Assembly: GCF_015352445.1 (NCBI RefSeq)
Contig: NZ_JADKPO010000022.1
Span: 19,790-83,789, forward strand
Origin: Nocardioides agariphilus
GTDB lineage: Bacteria > Actinomycetota > Actinomycetes > Propionibacteriales > Nocardioidaceae
Length of the DNA stretch: 64,000 nt
Direction of reading: 5' to 3'
The notes under the pieces were generated by a model. The model saw nothing but the letters and a program-made list of their open reading frames with translations, ran no database searches and was not told where the DNA came from. This document shows, one piece after another, positions 11,349 through 19,933 of this stretch. Every line of letters starts with the position of its first letter. Position 1 is the stretch's first letter. A program made the position numbers and the translations under genes.

Positions 11349-12440
11349 TCATGCCAGCGATCCCCAGGCCAGGAGGTTCTCTTGGGCCAGCGTGGCCACA
11401 GCCGATCGGACCACCTCCTCGGCACGGTCGTGGGCACCGAAGCGCTCCTGGGCCGCGGCCACCAGGTCCTGCATCGAGGACGGCTCGGCGACGTGCAGCC
11501 AGATGGCCGCGGTCAGATCGGCCAGCAGCCAGGCGTGCGACTCGGTGAGCACCACGAGCTCGTGGTCGACCTCGACGGCCTCCGCGAACGGCAGCCTGGC
11601 CAGCAGGGGACCCTCGGACTCGACGAGGGGGAAGCCCTCCTGTCCGGCGTGCCAGACCAGCTCCTCGGCCGGTGGGACGTCATCCGGCTCGGCCAGCAGC
11701 GCCGTCAGGTCGTCGAGGTGCTCCTCGATCTCGTCATAGGTCAGCACCCGGGCGCCCCCGCAGTCATGCAACAGACCGACCAGAGTCCGTAGCGGCCGCG
11801 GCAGCTGCGACATCGACGACGACTGCTCGACCAGCTGGAGGAGGGCCGCGGCGGTGCCCAGCCGGCTCAGCCCTCGCGGCCCGTCTCCACCGCGGTGCAG
11901 CATGACCACCCGCGCCAGGCGTGCCAGCTCCGGTGTCGGAAGCAGGCCGACCTCGTCGGGGGAGAGCTGGAGCTTGTGGTGCTTCGAGGACGGGTCGGTC
12001 AGCACCGACAAGGGCTTGGGGTGGGGATAGACGACGCCCTCGGAGTCGATCGAGATCGTCTCGTCGGAGACGTAGCCCAGGCGGGAGGCGAGTGCTCGGG
12101 TGGCGGTGGTCTTGCCGGTGCCGGACGGTGCCACCAGGGCGAGCAGCCGCCCGTCGGCGTCGGCGACTCCGCCGGCGTGGAGGTTGACGCGTCGGCCGGC
12201 GGTTGCCCGCAGGCCCGCCATCGTCACCCGGGTCGTCACGCCGTAGTCGCGGACGACCTCGTTGTCGGAGTCGCCGTCCCACGCGGAGATCGTGGCCGCC
12301 GGCTTCTCCGGCGGGTCGACCACGGCGCGCGACCACTGACCTGCCAGCCGGTCGCGGCTGGCCTGGTCGGGCACCCGGATCTCGATGGTCACCCCCATCG
12401 CACGTACCTGGAGTGGCGGCACGTCGGGAGCGGCGGTCAC
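11349..12440 (-). CDS. HPr-kinase-like P-loop protein with a C-terminal PqqD-like domain
   Basis: The 363-residue protein has an N-terminal strand-rich region. A HprK-like P-loop follows (APSGTGKTT, 104-112, then LGYVSDE, 121-127, where HPr kinases place an acidic motif). The last roughly 90 residues (HAWLLADLTAAIWLHV ... VATLAQENLLA) resemble PqqD, the peptide-recognition domain of RiPP pathways. HprK-like kinases occur in some lasso-peptide clusters, and MauE-type redox proteins in peptide-cofactor clusters. A role in modifying a small peptide is therefore possible, but no precursor peptide was seen here. A paralogue with a destroyed P-loop lies at 31967-33040. Confidence 0.7.
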   Translation of the reverse strand: MTAAPDVPPLQVRAMGVTIEIRVPDQASRDRLAGQWSRAVVDPPEKPAATISAWDGDSDNEVVRDYGVTTRVTMAGLRATAGRRVNLHAGGVADADGRLLALVAPSGTGKTTATRALASRLGYVSDETISIDSEGVVYPHPKPLSVLTDPSSKHHKLQLSPDEVGLLPTPELARLARVVMLHRGGDGPRGLSRLGTAAALLQLVEQSSSMSQLPRPLRTLVGLLHDCGGARVLTYDEIEEHLDDLTALLAEPDDVPPAEELVWHAGQEGFPLVESEGPLLARLPFAEAVEVDHELVVLTESHAWLLADLTAAIWLHVAEPSSMQDLVAAAQERFGAHDRAEEVVRSAVATLAQENLLAWGSLA

Positions 12441-12446
12441 GGGGCC

Positions 12447-12473
12447 ATTGTGTCGGCTGACGACGCCTAAGGT
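12447..12473. promoter_or_regulatory. Divergent leaderless promoters
   Basis: On the minus strand CACAAT (12447-12452) ends 6 nt before GTG 12440. On the plus strand TAAGGT (12468-12473) ends 6 nt before ATG 12480. Only 39 bp separate the two start codons, so each promoter must use sequence inside the other gene for its -35 region. Confidence 0.5.
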
Positions 12474-12479
12474 GCGGAC

Positions 12480-13649
12480 ATGGACCTGACGCTGACCGAA
12501 GAGGAGCGCGAGATCCGCGACTGGGTGCGCACGTTCGTGACTCGCGAGGTGCTGCCCCTGGAGTCGATGGTGCTCGAGCGCGAGCGGCGCAACGAGCGAG
12601 GGCTGACCCGCGAGGAGCTCAAGGCGTTGCAGGACAAGGCCAGGCAGTCCGGCTTCTTCGGGATCCAGACCCCCGAGGAGTACGGCGGGATGGGGCTCGG
12701 GGCGCTGATGACCGCGCTGACCCAGGTGGAGCTCGGTCGCTCGTTCGTGCCGTTCAGCTTCGGCGGCGACGCCGACAACATCCTCTACGCCGCCAACCCC
12801 GAGCAGCAGGAGCGCTACCTGCTGCCCACGATCGAGGGCGACAAGATCAGCTGCTTCGCCATCACCGAGCCGGGCGCCGGGTCAGACGCACGCAACCTCC
12901 GCACGTCCGCCGTCCGCGACGGCGACGAATGGGTGATCAACGGCGAGAAGACCTTCATCACCTTCGGCGACGTGGCCGACTTCGTGATGGTCTTCGCCGT
13001 CACCGACAAGGAGCTGGGTGCCGACGGCGGGGTGACCTGCTTCCTGGTCGACCGCGAGGCGGGCTGGACCTCCGCGCCGATCCCGACGATGGGCGAGTGG
13101 GGACCCGCGTCGCTGAGCTTCCAAGACGTCCGGGTGCCCCACACGGCCATCCTGGGCGAGGAGGGGCGCGGCTTCGAGCTGGCCATGCGCTGGATCGGCC
13201 GCGGTCGCTACCTGCTGCCGGCCCGGGCTCTCGGCGCGTGCGAACGCCTGCTGGAGATGGGCATGGAGCATGCCCGTCAGCGAGTGACGTTCGGTGCGCC
13301 CATCGCCGACCGCCAGGCGATCCAGTGGATGGTCGCCGACTCGGCGGTCGAGATCGAGGCGCTGCGCTGGCTGGTGCTCACGGCGGCCTGGCAGGTCGAC
13401 CATGGCCTGGACTCCCGGCAGTCGCAGTCGATGGCCAAGCTCTACGGCGGGGTGAAGGCCAACGAGATCGTCGACCGCGTCCTGCAGATGCACGGCGGCA
13501 TGGGCTACACGCGCGAGCTGCCCATCGAGCGCTGGTACCGCGAGCTGCGGCTGCTGCGCATCTACGAGGGCACCGACGAGATCCAGCGACGCACCATCGC
13601 CCGCAACCTGCTTTCCGGCCACGTGACGGTGCGCGGACACCTAGGGTGA
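12480..13649 (+). CDS. Acyl-CoA dehydrogenase
   Basis: The 389-residue flavoprotein has a full three-domain acyl-CoA dehydrogenase fold. It shows CFAITEPGAGSDARNL for FAD/substrate binding, the beta domain around GEKTFITFGD, RQRVTFGAPIADRQAIQ, and the C-terminal MHGGMGYTRELPIERWYRE and RIYEGTDEIQRRTIARN. It should introduce a trans double bond into an acyl-CoA, passing electrons to ETF. No other beta-oxidation gene is adjacent, so the substrate is unknown. The mRNA is probably leaderless. Confidence 0.93.
   Translation: MDLTLTEEEREIRDWVRTFVTREVLPLESMVLERERRNERGLTREELKALQDKARQSGFFGIQTPEEYGGMGLGALMTALTQVELGRSFVPFSFGGDADNILYAANPEQQERYLLPTIEGDKISCFAITEPGAGSDARNLRTSAVRDGDEWVINGEKTFITFGDVADFVMVFAVTDKELGADGGVTCFLVDREAGWTSAPIPTMGEWGPASLSFQDVRVPHTAILGEEGRGFELAMRWIGRGRYLLPARALGACERLLEMGMEHARQRVTFGAPIADRQAIQWMVADSAVEIEALRWLVLTAAWQVDHGLDSRQSQSMAKLYGGVKANEIVDRVLQMHGGMGYTRELPIERWYRELRLLRIYEGTDEIQRRTIARNLLSGHVTVRGHLG
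13642..13647 (+). promoter_or_regulatory. -10 element (TAGGGT) for the secreted protein at 13655
   Basis: TAGGGT overlaps the acyl-CoA dehydrogenase stop codon and ends 7 nt before ATG 13655, giving a leaderless mRNA. Confidence 0.5.
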
Positions 13650-13654
13650 GCCGC

Positions 13655-14854
13655 ATGAGACGCGTCCTTCTCGGAGCCGCTGCGTCGGTCCTGCTCGTGA
13701 CCGCCCTGGCGACCGTGCCCACCCCCGCGACCTCTGCGGCCATCGTCGCCAGCCCGTGGTGCAGCAGCGGGCGGCCGGCCCCGTGTCTGGAGGGGCTGTG
13801 GCGCGACGGCGTCGCGCTGACCAGTGCCGACCCGACGTACTCCTTCCTGTTCCTGGAGGACGAGGGCTGGGACCCGATGCCCGGCGGCTTCTGGTGGGAG
13901 TTCACCAAGAACGGTGGCTACGACATGGGCACCTCCGAGCTCGGTCACACCTTCCGGGCGCTGGTCAACAACGGATCTGCCGAGCCGCGCACGACGTTCG
14001 GGTTCGCCGACGGCGTGGACGTCGCGCTGCTCCCCGACACCGGAACCGGCTACCGCGTGGACCTCACGGTGCGGCCCGTGTCGATGGTCTTCTCCTGCCG
14101 GGTCGACGGCTCCGGCACCACGACCTGCCCCTACACCGGCCTGGCCGAGGACACCGTCCAGGCCATGGCCTACGGATCGGTCGACGACGGCTCGTGGTGG
14201 GGCGGTCCGGCGATCCGCGACCAGGTCAAGGGCCTGGAGCTGTTCACCAACGTGCACGTGGTCTCGACGCCGCCGGAGTTCAGCGTCGCGGCCGACGGCT
14301 CGACGGCGATGACGGTGCTGCTGCAGAACTCCCACGAGTACTTCGGCGGGGCACTGTTCGAGGGCTTCGCCGACTACCGCGTGCCCTACCGCATGCTGCG
14401 CGAGGTCTTCGGCATCCCCGACCCGAGCACGATGACGGGGTCCTCCCTCGTGACGACCGTCAGCGGCACCACCGCGCCTGTCGCCCTCGGCCAGGACGGC
14501 AGCGCGGTGACGGTCGACATCGGCCCCATCACCTTCAGCAAGCGCCGGGTCCGGGTGGCGACCGGAACCATCACGCCGACCAAGCCCTCCGACGTACGCA
14601 CCAAGCGCGTCAGCGCCAAGGTCGCGCGCGTGGCGTTCGATGCCTCACGAGCGCGCGGCGCGAGGGTCAAGGGCTACACCGCCCAGTGCCAGCGTCCCAA
14701 CGGCACCGACCGCGAGACCGCCGGGTCCGACACCACTCGCGTGCGGGTGTCCGGGCTGCAGCCCGGCCGCGCCTACCAGTGCCGGGTGCGGGCCCTGTCC
14801 AAGGTCGGGCCCAGCAAGTGGTCGCCGTGGGTCAAGGTGCCGGCCCGACCGTGA
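13655..14854 (+). CDS. Secreted protein with a C-terminal fibronectin type III domain
   Basis: The 399-residue protein has a clear signal peptide (about 1-29, ending TPATSAA). A large unique region (about 30-300) is rich in aromatic residues (GGFWWEFTKNGGYDMG) and has paired cysteines. The last roughly 85 residues form an FnIII-like domain (GYTAQCQRPNG, VSGLQPGRAYQCRVRALSKVGPS). It is exported and could bind or process an extracellular polymer. I do not recognise the central domain and assign no enzymatic role. Confidence 0.75.
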   Translation: MRRVLLGAAASVLLVTALATVPTPATSAAIVASPWCSSGRPAPCLEGLWRDGVALTSADPTYSFLFLEDEGWDPMPGGFWWEFTKNGGYDMGTSELGHTFRALVNNGSAEPRTTFGFADGVDVALLPDTGTGYRVDLTVRPVSMVFSCRVDGSGTTTCPYTGLAEDTVQAMAYGSVDDGSWWGGPAIRDQVKGLELFTNVHVVSTPPEFSVAADGSTAMTVLLQNSHEYFGGALFEGFADYRVPYRMLREVFGIPDPSTMTGSSLVTTVSGTTAPVALGQDGSAVTVDIGPITFSKRRVRVATGTITPTKPSDVRTKRVSAKVARVAFDASRARGARVKGYTAQCQRPNGTDRETAGSDTTRVRVSGLQPGRAYQCRVRALSKVGPSKWSPWVKVPARP

Positions 14855-14910
14855 CCCCCAACGGGGGTCTGCTCAGGCGGTAGTCCTGTGGGCTCTGCCA
14901 GGATCTCGGC

Positions 14911-15774
14911 ATGGACCTGCGGCTCGGACGTCACACGTTCGGGCCGGACCAGACGCTGATGATGGCGATCGTCAACCGCACGCGGGACTCGTTCTTCGAC
15001 CAGGGTGCGACCTACGACGAGGGGCCGGCGCGTGAGCGCGTGCGCCAGGTCGTCGAGGACGGCGCCGAGATCGTCGACATCGGCGGGGTGCGGGCCGGCT
15101 ACGGCGAGGTGGTCGACGCCGCCGAGGAGATCCGGCGCGTCGTGCCGTTCGTGGCCTGGGTGCGAGAGCACCACCCCGGCGTGGTGATCAGCGTCGACAC
15201 CTGGCGCTCGGAGGTCGCCCGCGAGGTGTGTGCGGCGGGAGCCGACCTCGTCAACGACGCGTGGGGCGGCCACGACCCGGCACTCGTCGAGGTCGCCGCA
15301 GAGTTCGGCGCCGGCATCGTCTGCACCCACACCGGCGGGCTCCCACCGCGCACCGACCCCTACCGCGTCGAGTACGACGACGTGGTGGCCGCGGCGATCG
15401 CCGAGACGACCAGCCTCGCCGAGCGAGCGCTCGCGGCCGGAGTGCCCCGCGAGTCGATCGTCATCGACCCCGCCCACGACTTCGGCAAGAACACCTTCCA
15501 CTCCCTGGAGATCACCCGACGACTGGGGGAGATGGTCGCGACCGGCTGGCCGGTGCTGGTCTCGTTGTCCAACAAGGACTTCGTCGGCGAGACCCTGGGA
15601 GCGCCGCCCCAGGAGCGCCTGACCGGCACGCTGGCCGCCACCTCGGTGTGCGCCCTCGCCGGTGCTCGCATCTACCGCGTCCATCAGGTGCGTGAGACCC
15701 GGGCGACCGTCGACATGGTCTGGTCGATCGCCGGGCGGCGACCTCCGCTGCGTGCGATCAGGGCCTTGCAGTGA
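14911..15774 (+). CDS. folP: Dihydropteroate synthase-like protein, FolP2 type
   Basis: The 287-residue TIM-barrel protein has NRTRDSFFD (22-30), matching the pterin-site motif NxTPDSFSD, then VDIGGVRAGYGE (55-66), SVDTWR and DPAHDFGKNTFHS. In true dihydropteroate synthases DIGG is followed by STRPG, which forms the flexible loop for p-aminobenzoate binding; here it is VRAGYG. This resembles mycobacterial FolP2, which is thought to lack synthase activity, so a role outside folate is likely. A CAGGAT -10 hexamer ends 6 nt before the ATG. The next gene overlaps its stop by GTGA. Confidence 0.85.
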   Translation: MDLRLGRHTFGPDQTLMMAIVNRTRDSFFDQGATYDEGPARERVRQVVEDGAEIVDIGGVRAGYGEVVDAAEEIRRVVPFVAWVREHHPGVVISVDTWRSEVAREVCAAGADLVNDAWGGHDPALVEVAAEFGAGIVCTHTGGLPPRTDPYRVEYDDVVAAAIAETTSLAERALAAGVPRESIVIDPAHDFGKNTFHSLEITRRLGEMVATGWPVLVSLSNKDFVGETLGAPPQERLTGTLAATSVCALAGARIYRVHQVRETRATVDMVWSIAGRRPPLRAIRALQ

Positions 15775-16286
15775 CAGGGGTGAGGGTCGCGCTGGTGCCG
15801 GGCGTGTTGGCGTTCCTGCCCGAGTACGCCGGCCAGGTGGACCCCGTCGCCGAGGTGCGCGCCGCATCGCTGGCGGCTGCCGCGTGGGTGGGGGAGGCCG
15901 GACCCGTCACGGTCGTCGGCGACCCGCAGGGCACCCGGGTCGGCCGCCGGTTGCTGGCGCAGTCAGGTGCCGAGGAGGGTGCCGGCTCGGCGTACCTCGT
16001 GGTGGCCAACGGCTCCGCACGCCGCAACGACACCGCGCCCGGGTACGTCGACGAGCGCGCGGTGCCCTTCGACGATCGGGTCCTCGCCGCCCTGGCTGCG
16101 CCGGACCCTGAGGCCCTGGCCGACCTCGACGTCGAGCTCGCGGAGGCGCTGTTGGTCGGCCATCCGGCGGGCCTGGTCCGGCTCGGGGAGTTGCTGAGGG
16201 GCGCGCGCACGGTCGGCGTCGACCACGTCAGCGACCCGTTCGGCGTCGCCTACTGGGTGGTGCGCTGGGAGGGCCCGCAGCCCTGA
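15771..16286 (+). CDS. Unknown protein, possibly LigB/MEMO-like
   Basis: The 171-residue cytoplasmic protein starts VALVPGVLAFLPEYAG and contains LVVANGSARRNDTAPGYVDERA and DPFGVAYWVVRW at its end. The layout faintly resembles class III extradiol dioxygenase (LigB/MEMO) relatives found in actinobacteria, but the usual metal-binding His pair is not evident, so the fold call is weak. GTG 15771 overlaps the folP stop. Coupling to the FolP2-like gene suggests a shared pathway. Confidence 0.55.
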   Translation: MTGVRVALVPGVLAFLPEYAGQVDPVAEVRAASLAAAAWVGEAGPVTVVGDPQGTRVGRRLLAQSGAEEGAGSAYLVVANGSARRNDTAPGYVDERAVPFDDRVLAALAAPDPEALADLDVELAEALLVGHPAGLVRLGELLRGARTVGVDHVSDPFGVAYWVVRWEGPQP

Positions 16287-16307
16287 CACGGTTGCGGTGA
16301 TGATGGG

Positions 16308-16979
16308 ATGACCGGTATGCGGACCCTCCTCGGACCATCCACCTCCGGTGACCTGCGTGAGCTCTACGCCGCGCCGCGAACCCCGTGGCTGCGCGTCAAC
16401 ATGGTCTCCACCGTCGACGGCGCCGCCACCGGGGAGTCCGGTCTGACCGACTCGATCAACAACCAGGCCGACCAGCTCGTGTTCGGTCTGCTGCGCGAGC
16501 TCGCAGACTGCGTCGTGGTCGGGGCCGGCACGGCGCGCACCGAGGGCTACCCGCCGCTCGACGTGCCCACCGTGGTGGTGTCGCGCAGCGGCACCGTGCC
16601 CGAGAGGATGCGCGGTGCCGAGCCGGGGCGGGTGCTGCTCGCCACCGTCGGCGTGGCCGCCGGACTCGGGTCTGCGCGCGAGCTGCTGGGCAACGACAAC
16701 GTGCTGGTGCTCGGCTCACACCGCGTCGACCTGGCGGCGATGAAGCAGGCCCTGGTCGAGCGCGGCTTCGGCGACATCTTGTGCGAGGGCGGCCCCCACC
16801 TGCTGCGCGACCTGCTCGACCAGGGCGTGGCCGACGAGCTCGCCTGCACCTTCGTGCCGCGCCTCGTGGCCGGGATCCATCCGCGGATCACCGACGGCCC
16901 GCCCGTCGACGTACCCCTGTCGCTGCACTCGCTCGTGGAGGCCGACGGGACCCTGCTCGGCCGCTGGTTCAGGGCCTGA
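16308..16979 (+). CDS. RibD C-terminal/dihydrofolate reductase-like pyrimidine reductase
   Basis: The 223-residue protein matches the RibD_C fold. It has RVNMVSTVDGAATG for substrate binding, the NADPH-binding VVVGAGTARTEGY, LCEGGPHLLRDLLDQGVADEL, and a C-terminal strand. Such single-domain proteins are annotated as pyrimidine reductases related to riboflavin step 2 (deaminated pyrimidine reduction). No other riboflavin gene is nearby and no deaminase domain is present. It follows the FolP2-like pair by 21 bp and may be co-transcribed. A GGGCC/GGCCC hairpin spans its stop. Confidence 0.85.
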   Translation: MTGMRTLLGPSTSGDLRELYAAPRTPWLRVNMVSTVDGAATGESGLTDSINNQADQLVFGLLRELADCVVVGAGTARTEGYPPLDVPTVVVSRSGTVPERMRGAEPGRVLLATVGVAAGLGSARELLGNDNVLVLGSHRVDLAAMKQALVERGFGDILCEGGPHLLRDLLDQGVADELACTFVPRLVAGIHPRITDGPPVDVPLSLHSLVEADGTLLGRWFRA

Positions 16980-17018
16980 AGGCCCGGGGACGCCGGACAG
17001 GCGAGCTCCGCTCGCCCA

Positions 17019-18377
17019 TCAGCGCGCGACCCAACGGCTCAGCTCGACGGTCCTGATGACGAGCCGCACCCAGTCTCCTGAGCGGGAGCTGGACCCTCTG
17101 TCGAGGCACGACCTGGCCCCCAGCGGGATGTCGTGGCGCTGGCAGCTGGGGATGACGGCGAACGGGTCGTCGCCTTCGGCGCGGAAGACGTCGAGCTTGG
17201 CCGGGTCGAGCGGCGCGCCAGCCCTGCGCAGCGCCGAGAGCGTGTACTCGAGGCGCAGCACCACGGGGTAGGCGACGGTGGTCTGGAGGTCGGTGACCGC
17301 GACTCTCACAGGGCTGGCGACGGCACCTGCGAACCCCGAGGCCTGGGCCCGCGTCACTTCTACCTGCGCGCCGTTGGCATCGGTGACGGGGATCTGGACG
17401 GCCACCGTCTGCTCGGCGGTGCAGAAGTCCCGGTGGGCGCACGGCCCGGTCTCGGGGACGCCCTGGGCGATGATCAGGTAGCGGACCGAGCCCGACTTCT
17501 CCCGCACCCGGCCGCCGCCGAAGTACCTCACGTCGAGCTGGCTGATGCCCGTGGCGAACTCCTTCACGACGATGCCGTGGTTGACGAACGTCGCCTTGGC
17601 TGCCACGCCGTCCCAGCGACCTTCGGAGAGTCCCCGGTCGTTGTGGATCAGCAGCTTCCCGAGACCGGGGGAGTGCGTGCGCGGTTGCAGCAGCAGGGCC
17701 GTGCCGTGGTCGAGTCTCAGGTCCGCGTCGTCCCTCAGCACCACGCGCCCCCTGACGTCGACCACGTAGCGCTTGGCCACGTGCACGCTGCCCGTGCCGA
17801 GGGCGCGCAGGGTGCCGACGTCGTCGACCTGCACGATGCCCTGGCGACCCGTCACCGAGGAGGACAGCGGACGCGTGCTCAGCACGGCAGGAGACCCACC
17901 CGAGCTGCGGTGCGCGTTGAGCGAGCCCATCACCCGCAGCCGCCCGGCGCCGCCGAGCGTGGCCCCGTCGAGCTCGACCACCGAGGTCGGCCGGGTGACC
18001 GAGCGGTAGACGCTCTGGTCGCCCCACACGAACAACGCGGTGCCGGGGTCCAAGGTGAGCACCGAACCACGGCCGAGCTCGAACGCCGCGAGGTCCACGC
18101 GTGGTGACGTGCCGTCGACCTCGATCTGCGAGTCGGGCGGGATGCAGACCTCGTCGGTGCGAGAGCCGATGCCGGGGACGCTGGCACCGGACCACTTGGC
18201 GGCATCGGACCAGACCCCCGCGCCACCGAGCCACTGGACGGCCGCGTCGCTGGTCGCGCCGCAGTCGAATGCCACCGCACCGGCGTGCGCCTGTGCCGTG
18301 GAAGCCGGTACGCCGACCAGGGCGGCGGCGACCGCGACAACGGTGGCGAAGCGTGCGGTCCTCCGCGATCGCGTCAT
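17019..18377 (-). CDS. Secreted protein of unknown function
   Basis: The 452-residue protein has an Arg-rich N-terminus and a hydrophobic signal segment ending STAQAHA (about 1-34). The mature part is beta-rich with repeating short strands (for example LGRGSVLTLDPGTALFVWGD, then VVELDGATLGGAGRLRVMG). This looks like a right-handed beta-helix or pectin-lyase-like surface protein. Cys pairs near CAHRDFC and the C-terminus could form disulfides. ATG 18377 has a GGGAAGGG ribosome site. The longer GTG start would put the signal peptide too far inside. No catalytic residues are recognised. Confidence 0.65.
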   Translation of the reverse strand: MTRSRRTARFATVVAVAAALVGVPASTAQAHAGAVAFDCGATSDAAVQWLGGAGVWSDAAKWSGASVPGIGSRTDEVCIPPDSQIEVDGTSPRVDLAAFELGRGSVLTLDPGTALFVWGDQSVYRSVTRPTSVVELDGATLGGAGRLRVMGSLNAHRSSGGSPAVLSTRPLSSSVTGRQGIVQVDDVGTLRALGTGSVHVAKRYVVDVRGRVVLRDDADLRLDHGTALLLQPRTHSPGLGKLLIHNDRGLSEGRWDGVAAKATFVNHGIVVKEFATGISQLDVRYFGGGRVREKSGSVRYLIIAQGVPETGPCAHRDFCTAEQTVAVQIPVTDANGAQVEVTRAQASGFAGAVASPVRVAVTDLQTTVAYPVVLRLEYTLSALRRAGAPLDPAKLDVFRAEGDDPFAVIPSCQRHDIPLGARSCLDRGSSSRSGDWVRLVIRTVELSRWVAR

Positions 18378-18444
18378 GCGGACCCTTCCCGACTCGGGCA
18401 ACGATGTGGCCCTCCGCACGATAGAGCGCGGACCGCCCGAGCAC

Positions 18445-18450
18445 TACGGT
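18445..18450 (+). promoter_or_regulatory. -10 element (TACGGT) of the RelA-like cassette
   Basis: TACGGT lies 17 nt before ATG 18468. A start near 18457 would give a very short leader beginning at the GGGAGG ribosome site (18458-18463). This single promoter could drive all three overlapping genes. Confidence 0.45.
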
Positions 18451-18467
18451 GATCGCCGGGAGGTGGC

Positions 18468-18923
18468 ATGTCGGCGACGAAGACGGAGCGAGTGTGTGTC
18501 GTTGCGGGCGCGGGCGCCTGGCCGTTCTACCTCGCGACCGGTGCCTGGGTCGGCCCCGAGAACCGCCGCTTCGGCGATGCCAGCCGCCTCGGGTTCTACT
18601 CCGGTCGGCACATCCAGGGACTGGCCCCGCGCGTCCTGCACGTCGCTGCCTCCCTTCCACTGACCCACGAGGACGCCGCCACCCGGGCACTGAGCGGCGA
18701 TCCCGTCGAGCGACGGCTGGGCGAGGTGCTCGCCGCGGCGCTGCACGACGGGCTGACCACCCCGCGGGTGTGCGTCGTGCTTCTCTCGCCGCCCGACGAC
18801 CCCGACACCGCGTCGTTCGAGCCGGTCTCCCACGACGCCGACGCCGCGTGGACGATGTTCCAGCGGTTCGTGGACCTCGATCGGCTTCGCGCCGCGAGGA
18901 CGACCGCCGAGCTGGGGTCCTGA
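18468..18923 (+). CDS. Unknown 151-residue protein, first gene of the RelA-like cassette
   Basis: The protein is soluble with no signal peptide. It contains a Rossmann-like beginning (VCVVAGAGAWPFYLATGAWVG), a segment FYSGRHIQGLAPRVLHVA and a second hydrophobic strand RVCVVLLSPPDD. I do not recognise the family. It ends in TGATG, sharing one base with the start of the RelA/SpoT-like gene, so the products are probably made in fixed ratio. It has a good GGGAGG ribosome site. A regulator, antitoxin or ligand-binding partner for the synthetase is possible, inferred only from context. Confidence 0.7.
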   Translation: MSATKTERVCVVAGAGAWPFYLATGAWVGPENRRFGDASRLGFYSGRHIQGLAPRVLHVAASLPLTHEDAATRALSGDPVERRLGEVLAAALHDGLTTPRVCVVLLSPPDDPDTASFEPVSHDADAAWTMFQRFVDLDRLRAARTTAELGS

Positions 18924-19933
18924 TGAGCAGGCTGGAGGACCTCAGGGCGTGGTTCGAGGAGCACGCCGAGGGCTTCCGGTCGCTCGAGGCGGCGTTCCGC
19001 GACCACCTGGGCCAGGCGATCGTCGCGGCCAGGCTCGACGACGCGAGGCTGGAGACCCGCACCAAGGACGTCGAGAGCTTCCTGGTGAAGGCCACCAAGT
19101 CCGATGGGCGCGGCGGCTTCAAGTACGCCGACCCGAAGACCCAGCTGACCGACTTCGTCGGAGCCCGGGTGATGGTGCCGCTGAGTGCCGATGTGGCGCC
19201 GGTGGCGCGGCTGGTGCAACGGCTCTACGTTGTCGAGGAGATGTCGGACCAGCGTGCGGGCACTCTCCTCGACGTACCTGGGTACCAGAGCCTGCACTTC
19301 CTCGTGCGATTCCGCGACGAGGACCGCGAAGCCCTCGGGCTCGCCGAACGAGGGGTCCCCGACCAGCCGGTCGAGCTGCAGGTGCGCTCGATCCTCCAGC
19401 ACGCGTGGGCGTCCTTGCAGCACGACCTGATGTACAAGGGCGAGCGCACTCCGACCGACAGCGTGCGCCGTCGCCTGATCGCCCTCGCGGGCTTGCTCGA
19501 GCTGGCTGACAACGAGTTCATGTCGGTGCGCCTGGCGCACGGCGACTCGGCCGGCGTGCTCGACGACTCGCACGCTGGCGGGTTCGACGTCGCCGGGGTC
19601 GGCGCGTGGGCCGAGACCCTCGTGGGCGACGAGGCCGGCACCGAGCCCGCAGCCTGGGCCGCCGCCCTGCGCGGGGCGCTGAGCGAGCTGGGCGCGACCA
19701 CGGCCGACGAGGCCGATGCCCTGCTCGGCGAGTGGCGGACGCGCTGTCTCGAGCTGGCACGCAGCGTCCGCGCCGCTCGGCCGTGGGCGACGGCGTCGTA
19801 CGTCGTCGACCTCGCACTGCGGCTGTCGCTCGGTGCCGACTACCTCGCGCGCCGCGGGGTGTCGGACGTTGCGGCGATCGAGGCACTCGACGCCGAGTGC
19901 GACGACGTACGACGGTCGATGGAGGCGCCATGA
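18923..19933 (+). CDS. RelA/SpoT-domain nucleotide (alarmone) synthetase
   Basis: The 336-residue protein has the RelA/SpoT synthetase core without hydrolase, TGS or ACT domains. Visible are RTKDVESFLVKATK (46-59), LTDFVGARV (75-83, with D77, G80 and R82), GYQSLHF (120-126), and E151/Q153/R155 with HAWASLQHD (160-168). The ATP and acceptor-binding residues look intact. The final roughly 140 residues are helical and of unknown role. It should transfer pyrophosphate from ATP to a nucleotide (pppGpp-like product) or, as in toxic relatives, to another acceptor. The ATG shares a base with the previous stop, and its own stop overlaps the next ATG. Confidence 0.85.
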   Translation: MSRLEDLRAWFEEHAEGFRSLEAAFRDHLGQAIVAARLDDARLETRTKDVESFLVKATKSDGRGGFKYADPKTQLTDFVGARVMVPLSADVAPVARLVQRLYVVEEMSDQRAGTLLDVPGYQSLHFLVRFRDEDREALGLAERGVPDQPVELQVRSILQHAWASLQHDLMYKGERTPTDSVRRRLIALAGLLELADNEFMSVRLAHGDSAGVLDDSHAGGFDVAGVGAWAETLVGDEAGTEPAAWAAALRGALSELGATTADEADALLGEWRTRCLELARSVRAARPWATASYVVDLALRLSLGADYLARRGVSDVAAIEALDAECDDVRRSMEAP

